Source of the DNA: a virus
Reading direction: 5' to 3' (one strand)
Length of the DNA: 28,775 nt
IMG/VR virus record: IMGVR_UViG_3300012201_000008
Span: 1 to 28,775 of that record
In this document: in pieces, positions 12,486 to 20,300 of the stretch
How the letters are laid out: each line of letters starts with the position of its first letter
Position numbering within the stretch: the first letter of the stretch is position 1
Notes under the pieces: generated by a model
What the model was told of the DNA's origin: nothing
The model's input: only the letters and a program-made list of their open reading frames with translations
The model's database searches: none
Position numbers and translations under genes: made by a program

Positions 12486-12642
12486 ATTTCTTGATAGGAA
12501 TATTACTCTTCTCAAAGACAGATTAATGCTTGGTATAGACTTTGAATGTCCAAGTTTGGCTCTAACATGGCACCGTTGTCACAAATACATTTTCATTCAA
12601 CTAATCGTTTTTTACATTAACTTCCATTATGACAAAAAATAA
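12472..12642 (+). CDS. Hypothetical protein, 56 aa
   Basis: Unrecognised. N-terminal charged helix and a hydrophobic C-terminal stretch (YIFIQLIVFYINFHY) that could be a tail-anchor membrane helix. ATG 12472 overlaps the preceding stop region; ribosome site weak. Confidence 0.4.
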   Translation: MKKTEFLDRNITLLKDRLMLGIDFECPSLALTWHRCHKYIFIQLIVFYINFHYDKK

Positions 12643-12653
12643 ATGGAGAAATC

Positions 12654-12881
12654 ATGGAATACGTTCTTGGGTTCGTGTTAGTAAACATTAGTTTTCCGTA
12701 TCTTATTCGTCTCGTGAGGGAGTATTCAGTGATAAAGAAGGTTATGAAGTTTCTGTTTGGTGGACCTGAGTATTCAGGTAGGCACAATGTCGGTCCAGGA
12801 CGTCTCACTATCATGAATCACACAGTTACCTTCATGCACAGATTCTTCTACAATGGCGAACATGTGGTGGTGTTTAGCTAA
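12654..12881 (+). CDS. Hypothetical membrane-associated protein, 75 aa
   Basis: The first 25 residues are hydrophobic (YVLGFVLVNISFPYLI) and may anchor it in the membrane; the remainder is basic with aromatic residues. No family recognised. ATG follows TGGAGAAATC, a good ribosome site. Confidence 0.5.
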   Translation: MEYVLGFVLVNISFPYLIRLVREYSVIKKVMKFLFGGPEYSGRHNVGPGRLTIMNHTVTFMHRFFYNGEHVVVFS

Positions 12882-12882
12882 A

Positions 12883-13203
12883 ATGACTATGGAAAATTTC
12901 GACGACGACACATTCTCAAACTTTGATGAATATTTAATGTTTCTCGTTAAACGCATGCAAGAATTTCATCTTCGAGCTAGAAAAGAAGCAGTAAGAGCAG
13001 ATGGTCTATGGGCAAAATTTATCGACGACACTATAGCGAAACGTGCCGGCATAAAGGATGATTACGACAAGACCGTAAAGCGTCAGGAAATGTATGATCG
13101 TTGGACCATGCGAGAAGCATCTGTCATTCGCGCGATAGTTGCAGCTAAAGAGTACACTAACAATTTCGGATCCGGAGACTTTCGTATACCAAAACAATCA
13201 TGA
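12883..13203 (+). CDS. Hypothetical helical protein, 106 aa
   Basis: Unrecognised. Long charged helices (FLVKRMQEFHLRARKEAVRA; KTVKRQEMYDRWTMREAS), possibly coiled. ATG 12883 comes right after the previous stop; ATG 12889 or 12853 are alternatives. It is the last gene before the 151-base promoter-bearing gap. Confidence 0.6.
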   Translation: MTMENFDDDTFSNFDEYLMFLVKRMQEFHLRARKEAVRADGLWAKFIDDTIAKRAGIKDDYDKTVKRQEMYDRWTMREASVIRAIVAAKEYTNNFGSGDFRIPKQS

Positions 13204-13206
13204 TCT

Positions 13207-13222
13207 ATTGACCTCGGTCAAT
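13207..13222. promoter_or_regulatory. Operator-like inverted repeat
   Basis: ATTGACC-TC-GGTCAAT, a perfect 7-bp inverted repeat with a 2-base centre, starting 4 bases after a stop codon and about 65 bases upstream of the promoter-like site. Such short palindromes suit a dimeric repressor. The protein that binds it, if any, is unknown; several HTH proteins are encoded nearby. Confidence 0.4.
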
Positions 13223-13287
13223 TCGGATCTGTCCTAAATGACGTTGCAGAGGTGCCCTGAGCTGCGAATTGTCCCAAATACTCGTGC

Positions 13288-13316
13288 TTGACCTTGACGA
13301 CTAGCAGTGGTAGGCT
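13288..13316 (+). promoter_or_regulatory. Sigma-70-type promoter candidate for the recombination/replication operon
   Basis: TTGACC (13288-13293) and TAGGCT (13311-13316) with a 17-base spacer fit the -35/-10 of actinobacterial housekeeping promoters (-10 TAnnnT). It lies 39 bases before the ATG of the Sak4-like gene, in one of the few long gaps of the rightward arm (13204-13354). The rest of that gap has no ORF I would call. Confidence 0.55.
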
Positions 13317-13354
13317 AGGTGAAACTCTTCCAATAAAAACCATTGGATGGCTGA

Positions 13355-14113
13355 ATGAGCCTAAATGAGATCGCCGGCTTACCACTACAGAAAGTTAGTC
13401 AAAAGGCACCTCACATCAACATGCTCATTTACGGGGAGAGTGGTTCAGGGAAAACTACTTTAGCTGGTTCGGCGGATGACGTACCAGCCATGCGTAGGGT
13501 GCTTTTTATCGATGTCGAGGGTGGAACCCTATCTCTAAGAGATAGATATCCCAACGTAGAAACAGTAAGAGTCAGAAAATGGGCTGAACTACAATCAGTG
13601 TACGATTTCCTCTATGCTGGTCGTCACGATTTTACCACTCTCGTTATAGATTCCTTAACAGAGGTCCAGAAGACTTCCATGGATTCTGTCATGAGAAAAC
13701 TTGTTGAAGAACACGAAGAACGGGATGCGGACGTTCCTGGACTTCGTGAATGGAATATTAACCTTGAGCAAACACGAAAATTCGTCAGAGCTTTTAGAGA
13801 TCTCCCAGTAAATGCAATATTTACAGCTCTAGTACAAACAGATAAAAATCAAAAAACTGGAGCATCTAAGAGAAAACCTTCACTGTCCGGAAAGGTAAAG
13901 GATGAAGTGTCTGGCTTTCTCGACATTGTAGTTTACTTATATACAAAGGAGATTGATCAGGAGAATAGACGAGTCTTGCTCTGTGGCCAAACGGAAGATA
14001 CTATTGCAAAAGATAGAACAAATGCTCTTCCTTTGTTCATAGAAAACCCGACCATGGCTGACGTTTGGAAACATTTGAACAGGGAGTTAGTCTCTAATGG
14101 GTCTCAAGGTTAA
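13355..14113 (+). CDS. Sak4-like RecA-fold ATPase, 252 aa
   Basis: Phage ATPase of the AAA_24/Sak4 kind that helps single-strand annealing recombination. Walker A GESGSGKTT (about residues 28-36), a conserved strand VLFIDVEGGTLSL, and Walker B-like TTLVIDSLTEV (about residues 95-105). A C-terminal half with FTALVQTDKN and CGQTEDTIAKDR matches the family. It shares a 17-base overlap with the DUF669 gene, its regular partner in many phages. ATG 13355 follows GGATGG. It probably works with the RecB-type nuclease and the RuvC-like resolvase. Confidence 0.85.
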   Translation: MSLNEIAGLPLQKVSQKAPHINMLIYGESGSGKTTLAGSADDVPAMRRVLFIDVEGGTLSLRDRYPNVETVRVRKWAELQSVYDFLYAGRHDFTTLVIDSLTEVQKTSMDSVMRKLVEEHEERDADVPGLREWNINLEQTRKFVRAFRDLPVNAIFTALVQTDKNQKTGASKRKPSLSGKVKDEVSGFLDIVVYLYTKEIDQENRRVLLCGQTEDTIAKDRTNALPLFIENPTMADVWKHLNRELVSNGSQG

Positions 14114-14564
14114 TTTCAGTCAAAATGAAGCTGAATCTACTGCCCGCGAAGTAATACCTACTGGTGAATACCACTGCAAGATCGTCGACATCGAAATTCG
14201 CGAGGTAAAACCAGGAAGCAGAAACGTAGGGAAGCCATATTGGAATCTTCGGTTTGTCGTTCAAACTGGACAATATGAGGGTAATTCTATCTATGGCAAT
14301 ATTATGCTGTTCGAAGACAAAGATGGAACTCTCGGATCTCTTTCTCAGTTCCTTAAAGCCTTGGACTTTGATGTTCAAGCAGGGGAAATGGAACTCCCCG
14401 ACCAGGAAGATTTAATATCGCGTGATATTAATGTTCGTGGAAGAAAACTTCTCGCCGGCTTCGACAAGAAGGCTCAAAAGGATCTGCCGGACCGATTCCA
14501 GATCCAAGGATACAAGAGGGCCAATGTAGCCGTGAAGACTGGAGATTCTTCCCTCCTTCCATAA
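14097..14564 (+). CDS. DUF669-like ssDNA-binding-type protein, 155 aa
   Basis: The sequence PTGEYHCKIVDIEIREVKPG at the N-terminus, then YWNLRFVVQTGQYEG and FLKALDFD, matches the DUF669 pattern of OB-fold-like phage proteins that lie next to Sak4 or RecT-type genes. Likely role: binding single-stranded DNA during replication and annealing. No acidic SSB-type tail is present; the C-terminus ends GDSSLLP. It starts inside the Sak4-like gene and is followed by a strong hairpin. Confidence 0.75.
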   Translation: MGLKVNFSQNEAESTAREVIPTGEYHCKIVDIEIREVKPGSRNVGKPYWNLRFVVQTGQYEGNSIYGNIMLFEDKDGTLGSLSQFLKALDFDVQAGEMELPDQEDLISRDINVRGRKLLAGFDKKAQKDLPDRFQIQGYKRANVAVKTGDSSLLP

Positions 14565-14573
14565 TAATTCTCG

Positions 14574-14613
14574 CTGAGCCTCCCATAAGCATCCTGTGTT
14601 ATGGGAGGCTCAG
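14574..14613 (+). terminator. 15-bp perfect hairpin, terminator or translation-control element
   Basis: CTGAGCCTCCCATAA (14574-14588) pairs perfectly with TTATGGGAGGCTCAG (14599-14613) around a 10-base loop. It starts 9 bases after the DUF669 stop. The downstream bases TATATATT are not a clean U-run, so it may be only a partial terminator. Its 3' arm contains GGGAGG, the only good ribosome site for the primase gene, so in RNA that site would be paired. Confidence 0.6.
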
Positions 14614-14622
14614 TATATATTG

Positions 14623-16833
14623 GTGGTGGTAGTGGGATACTCAGTTTTTTCTGAACTGGTCACGGACACCGCTGAACAGCGTCGCGACTTCTTCAAGCTT
14701 GTCTTTGGTCACACCAGAGGCTATGTGTGCTTGGCATATAGAAAGCACACTGAACTAAAGAACATGCGGAAGAAGTACTTCAAGTGGCCAGATGATATTG
14801 ACAGAATGTTGGAGAACATCGACGCACACTCGAAACAACTTATTCATGCTTATTTCGGTGTTAGTTTGTACGGAGATCCGACAGCTCCAAAGTCCAAGGA
14901 GAATGTACTTAGGTGTACTACTCTATGGGCAGACCTGGACACAACAAATCCTGCACATTTGTTGGTAAAGCCTTCTATCCTAGTCCAATCTTCACCGGGA
15001 AAATTCCAAGCATTATGGCTTTTAGAGAATCCATTAGAACCAGAAGAAGCAGAAATATTAACTGCAAAAATTGCCTACTACCACAGGCATGAGGGAGCAG
15101 ACTATTGTTGGGATGCAGCTCATATATTCCGTATACCTTACACACCAAATTTCAAATATGGAGACATGAGTAGTGCTCCACTCGTAACTATTACACACGC
15201 AGAACGACTTTTATATCGTCCAAGTGATTTTGATCTCTATCCAGCAGTAGATAGTATCAAGAAATATCTAGAACCAGAAGCTAGAGGCAACATTCCAAAT
15301 GAATCAGCATCCAGTATAATTTCTAGATACCCATCTGACTCAGATCTTGAAGAGTTATTCTACCAAGAGCCAGAAGGAGACTGGAGTGCGGCATTATGGA
15401 AACTTGTAAAAACGTGTGAAGAAATGGGCATGAAGATGGAGGAAGCCTTCATCGTCGCGAATGACTCAAGATGTAATAAATATCGAAGAGACGGAAGACC
15501 GGAGACAGAACTGTGGCGAGAAATAAATAAAATCTACATTAAGAAGATTGAACAGAAAAAACTACTCCCCACCATTACTTCAACTATGCCAGATCTCTTA
15601 ACAGATGTAGAGGTAAGAATCGCACAAAGCAGAAAAACTTTTGTAGAAAGATATATAAACTGGGCATGTCAACTCACTGACGCACCGAGACAATATCACG
15701 AATCTGGGGCATTCATTCTTCTTAGCGCATTATTGGCCGGAAGCGTTCGTTTACCAACATCATTTGGTTCAATCATTCCTAATCTATGGTTTATGATTCT
15801 AGGCCCATCTACAATAACGCGTAAAACGGTTTCTATGAATCTAGCCATGCGATTGCTTTATGATGTTGATGATCGTGCACTTCTGGCCACCGATGGTTCG
15901 GTCGAAGGAATTTTGGTAGGTATGAGGGATAGGCCCAGACAGCCGTCAATCTTCCTACGAGATGAATTTACCGGCTTGCTAGAAGCGATCGCACACAGAG
16001 ATTACATGGCCGGATTCGCTGAGCAATTAACAAAACTTTATGACGGAGAAGCATTAAAACGTCTCCTGAGAAAAGAAACAATTGACATCAGAGACCCGAT
16101 ATTTATCATGTATGTCGGCGGAATAAAATCTAAAACACAAATGATGATAACCGAAGACCTAGTAATGGGTGGATTCTTGCCTAGGTTCATCATCATTAGT
16201 GGTGAAGCTGATATCAACAACATGAAGGAAATGGGTCCACCTCGGGAAACGTTTGACGATGGTAGAGACATTATAAAAAATGAATTGATAGATATGTTCA
16301 ACCATTATTCTAAAGAAACTAGAGTAAGTAGAAACGGTGAAAGTTTAGGAAAAGTAAAGAATGAATACTTAGTAGAACTCACCAAGGATGCTTGGAAGAG
16401 ATATAATGAGTATGAGCGCGAACTCATGCAAACCGCACTCAACACCGGTCTTGATTATCTTATTCCTACTTACGATCGATTGGCTAAATCAACTCTAAAA
16501 GTTTCCATGTTATTAGCCGCTAGTACTCAGCGAGACGACAAAGTTATTGTAGATGTTGAGGATATTATTCATGCTATCTATTATGCAAAGAATTGGCGCG
16601 AACACATGAATGAAGTGGTAGGAGGAATAGGAAAAACTTTCGATGAACGAATCATGGATCGAATCTACTACACCGTTGCACAAGCACAATTTGGTGCATC
16701 AAGGGCAGACATAATGAACATCTTCCATCTAGATGCGAAAAAGGCTGATCTTATGCTTAAGACCATGGAACAACGACAAATGATCTCCCTTACCGATGTA
16801 AACGGAGAAAGAAGATATAAAATTTATGGATGA
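14623..16833 (+). CDS. Primase-helicase: archaeo-eukaryotic-type primase domain plus DUF3987 ATPase, about 736 aa
   Basis: N-terminal half has the pattern of RepB/AEP-like primases: LWADLDTTNP (acidic metal-binding pair), ILVQSSPGKFQALWLL, and HIFRIPYTPNFKY with the conserved His and Arg. From about residue 340 it is DUF3987: YHESGAFILLSALLAG, a degenerate Walker A GPSTITRKT, FLRDEFTGLLEAI (Walker B-like) and ending in a small winged helix (FGASRADIMNIFHLDAKKAD). It should prime and unwind DNA for the polymerase downstream. The start is uncertain: TTG 14620 and GTG 14623, 14626, 14632 are all in frame; the frame is open from 14596, inside the hairpin. Confidence 0.85.
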   Translation: MVVVGYSVFSELVTDTAEQRRDFFKLVFGHTRGYVCLAYRKHTELKNMRKKYFKWPDDIDRMLENIDAHSKQLIHAYFGVSLYGDPTAPKSKENVLRCTTLWADLDTTNPAHLLVKPSILVQSSPGKFQALWLLENPLEPEEAEILTAKIAYYHRHEGADYCWDAAHIFRIPYTPNFKYGDMSSAPLVTITHAERLLYRPSDFDLYPAVDSIKKYLEPEARGNIPNESASSIISRYPSDSDLEELFYQEPEGDWSAALWKLVKTCEEMGMKMEEAFIVANDSRCNKYRRDGRPETELWREINKIYIKKIEQKKLLPTITSTMPDLLTDVEVRIAQSRKTFVERYINWACQLTDAPRQYHESGAFILLSALLAGSVRLPTSFGSIIPNLWFMILGPSTITRKTVSMNLAMRLLYDVDDRALLATDGSVEGILVGMRDRPRQPSIFLRDEFTGLLEAIAHRDYMAGFAEQLTKLYDGEALKRLLRKETIDIRDPIFIMYVGGIKSKTQMMITEDLVMGGFLPRFIIISGEADINNMKEMGPPRETFDDGRDIIKNELIDMFNHYSKETRVSRNGESLGKVKNEYLVELTKDAWKRYNEYERELMQTALNTGLDYLIPTYDRLAKSTLKVSMLLAASTQRDDKVIVDVEDIIHAIYYAKNWREHMNEVVGGIGKTFDERIMDRIYYTVAQAQFGASRADIMNIFHLDAKKADLMLKTMEQRQMISLTDVNGERRYKIYG

Positions 16834-17008
16834 GTTATTCAAGAGATTTGAGCAACTAAGAGCTGAACGTTGGGAAATAATCCAGAATCTCTTCGAATAC
16901 GAAGAGGATTTAGATGTATTCCTTGCAGACATAGCCAATATAGTAACACTGTTATTTATTTTGAAAAAGGTAAAGAAAGCTCAAGGATTCAAGTCATTAG
17001 GTGGATAA
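16826..17008 (+). CDS. Hypothetical small protein, 60 aa
   Basis: Unrecognised helical protein with a C-terminal hydrophobic stretch (IANIVTLLFILKKV). The ATG overlaps the primase stop, and the gene sits between primase and polymerase, but no role can be deduced. Confidence 0.5.
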   Translation: MDELFKRFEQLRAERWEIIQNLFEYEEDLDVFLADIANIVTLLFILKKVKKAQGFKSLGG

Positions 17009-17010
17009 AG

Positions 17011-17208
17011 ATGGAATGGATTGATTGTAAACAACTCGAAGAATCAGGAATAACTGGAATTTGGTGCTGCGACAGTTGTCATGATGACGCTTTGTATTAT
17101 TTCAATAGTTATCCTCTAATAGAAGAGTATCTGAAAGATGGTCGAAAGGTTCACATTTGTTGTCAAACTTATATACTCCTAAAAGACTTGGATATGATCG
17201 AAGAGTAG
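17011..17208 (+). CDS. Hypothetical Cys-rich protein, 65 aa
   Basis: WCCDSCHDDA (about residue 20) and VHICCQTYI (about residue 48) give a likely zinc site. No family recognised. ATG 17011 follows AGGTGG at 16999-17004; an upstream extension in the same frame overlaps the previous gene and is rejected. Confidence 0.6.
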   Translation: MEWIDCKQLEESGITGIWCCDSCHDDALYYFNSYPLIEEYLKDGRKVHICCQTYILLKDLDMIEE

Positions 17209-17214
17209 GTAAAT

Positions 17215-17367
17215 GTGGACGATAGAGAATTATTTGTCGATGAATTTCACAAGTGGTTGGAGAAAAATGGAGTTACAATAGGCAAATTCGATGATAATGA
17301 TAAAACCTTCGACTGCAAGGTAGATCTTAACAAATTAAAGTTGGGCATACTTATCCTGATGGAGTGA
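17215..17367 (+). CDS. Hypothetical protein, 50 aa
   Basis: Small acidic protein starting at GTG 17215 (VDDRELFVDEFHKWL) and ending LGILILME before TGA 17365-17367. It is 3 bases before the polymerase ATG, and its last codons contain that gene's GGAG ribosome site, so coupling is likely. No family recognised. Confidence 0.5.
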   Translation: MDDRELFVDEFHKWLEKNGVTIGKFDDNDKTFDCKVDLNKLKLGILILME

Positions 17368-17370
17368 AGT

Positions 17371-20300
17371 ATGGAACGTAAGCATCCTTTGGCAGAGTGC
17401 GAGAAGTGCCCTTTTGGGCAACTTGGTGGGTTCGTGCCCACCCTTAACCCGCATCCATCAGGAAAAATCGCCGTAATTGGAGAAGCCCCTGGTGCATATG
17501 AGGCTGCTTACAAAATTCCCTTCACCGGACCATCTGGAGACTTATTAAACCAGGTCTTGCACCATCATGACATTAATCGTGAAGATATTATGATTTCCAA
17601 CGTCTGCTTGTGCCGCCCTAAAGAAAATGAAGATCCACCCAAATCTGCCATCGCGGCCTGTTCGGGCAGGCTCCACAGGGAGCTGGCAGAAAGCGGTGTT
17701 GATACAATTATCGCAGTTGGTAAGGCAGCAGCACATGAGCTACTTGATGATAAAACAACAATGCGAAAGATGCGAATCGGACCTAAAAAGCCATATAAAT
17801 TTGACCACAATATTGGAGTAGTCGCGACGTGGCATCCTGCGTACTGTTTACGGACACCGGATGCCTTTCCGGACCTTGTCTCCGATATTGGAAAAGTTAA
17901 AAAGGATGTATTGAATGATTGGATTGAACCTCAATACCGAGTATATGACGATCCTGCTAATGCCGAAAGAGTTATCCGTGAGCTGGGATCGCGATTTGAA
18001 CGTTTCGTGCTCGACATTGAATGCGGTGCTGAAAAAGATTCCAGCTTTATCCATCCAAGCGACTGGCCTCTGCTCTGCCTGGGTATCGCATTTAGCTCAA
18101 AGCAAGCTGTGGTACTTGGCGAGAACGCCATTAACCATCCCCGCGTTGGAGCTGTACTCAGGGAAATTTTACCAAGAGTTAAGCTTGTTGCTCACAATGG
18201 AAAGTTTGACCTTGCGGGACTTCGTAACGTGGCGGGTCCACAGAAATTGTGGTTTGATACGATGCTTGCCTCCTATAGCCTTAATGAGCGTCCTGGACAC
18301 CATGGACTCAAACCACTCTCTATAGAGAAACTAGGGGCACCAGACTATGAGCAAGCAATCAGAAAATATATACCAAGGTCAGGGAACTATGCAGACATCC
18401 CAAGGGCAGTTTTATACAAATACAATGCATACGACGTTGTGTGCACCTGGGATCTTATGGAACAATTTGAGCAGGAAATGCTGCCTATTGATAGGCGGAA
18501 GCATAACTTCTTGGTCGATGCCGCTAACGTCCTCATCGATCTTGATACTGCCGGCTTAACCTTTGATGTTGAATACAACAAAGAACTTCACGTCCGATTT
18601 GAAGAAGAACTCCATGACATTGAATTAAAAATGAAAGAGATAATTGGTCGTGATATTAATCCAAGATCTGTGCCGCAAGTTCAAGCTTACTATAAAGACC
18701 AAAATCTTATTCTTCCGACGACTAATGCAGACTTTCTCAAAGAATTGTCTGAGGTCATCGACGGAGAACCACTCGCGTTCACTGAGCAACTGTTGCTCCA
18801 CCGGCGGCGAGCGAAGTTATTTGGCACATACGTCAAAGGACTTGCCAAACGTGTGTATAAAGACAAAGTATATACAACTTACCTATTGCATGGAACAACA
18901 TCCGGACGTCTTTCTTCACGAGATCCAAATTTGCAAAATATTTGTTTTTCTGATGATACTGAAATTCTTACTGATAATGGTTGGAAACTATTCTCTAAAC
19001 TGAATAAAACTGAATTGGTAGCTCAATGGTCAGGAGATGGAACAATAAAATTTGTTCAACCAGAAGAATATATTGAAAAAGAATATGAAGGTACAATGAT
19101 TCATGCAACTGCTCAAGGTATGAATCTATTAATGACTCCAGAGCATAGGGCATTGTCGCTTCAAAGAAATGGAAAATTGGTAATTGAACAAGCAAAAACA
19201 TGGCTAAAGTATGGAAATTATGATAAACTAGTATATAGAAAACTGGTAAGGGGAGGCATAAAAATTGGAGGTCATAAGCTGACTGAACAGGAAAAAATTA
19301 GCTTAGAAAAAGCTATAGCGTTTCAGGCAGATGGTACATGGAAAATCGATTGGAAAAATAAATGCAGTATAAGAGTCACATCAATAAGAAAAAGGCAACA
19401 ACTTGCTAAATTGTTTGAAAATGAAGTAAGACATTACAAGAATTGTGATACAATAGTATTAGAACATTCAGATTTTGATTTGAATTTATGGCTAAATCTT
19501 CCAGAAAAAACCTTTAAACCAAGTAAGATCATTGACCTTGACTTTGAAAGCCTAGAATTTTTTCTGAAATGTATAATGCGTTGGGACGGCGATTTTACTC
19601 GGGAAATGACTTACCTTCAACACGAAGATAGAAAACTATCAGTCGATGTGGTACAAATTGCTGCTTTATTGACAAACAAAAGCACATTATGGTATCAGAA
19701 ATCACAAGAATATCACACTGTAAATATACACAGACTTCCAGCAAGATGGTTTAGTTATACCAACATTAAAGAAGTATCATATATAGGCAAAGTTTATTGT
19801 GTAAACGTACCGTCTGGTTTCATTGTTGTCCGACGTAATGGAATGGCACTAGTATCTGGAAATTGTCGAGAAAAATATATCCGTAACCAGTTCACCGCAG
19901 AGAATAGTGACAACGTACTCGTACAATTAGATTTCAAACAAGCCGAAGGTCGTGTCATTGCCACCCTTGCTCAGGAAGAATACCTGCGCAATATATTCGC
20001 TGATCCTGACCGTGACCTATTCAACGAAATGTGTGATGATATTTTTGGAAAACAAAAGTGGAATAAAGAGAACCGCGTCGCGATGAAATCGATTTTCTAT
20101 GGTTGTGTACCACTTAATGTTAAAATCTTAACAAGAAGGGGATGGCTAAAGCACGACCAAGTTATAGCTGGTGAGGATGAAACTATTGGGTATGACCAAA
20201 TACTGGGAAAATCTAGATGGACAAAAATCACTGATGTTGTAAGGTATGATAATGTAGAAACAACAAAATTCTATTCCAGTAATATAGCGTTTGAAACAAC

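Noticed and set aside
17627-19003. Several plus- and minus-strand open frames inside the polymerase gene
   Set aside because: Alternative-frame shadows without start signals or domain patterns, unlike the nested nuclease at 5822.
18943-19863. Class 3 assignment for polymerase intein 1
   Set aside because: Block F Cys is present, but block B position 12 is Ala and the residue before Gly-Asn is Ser, so the triplet is incomplete; Cys1 makes it class 1.
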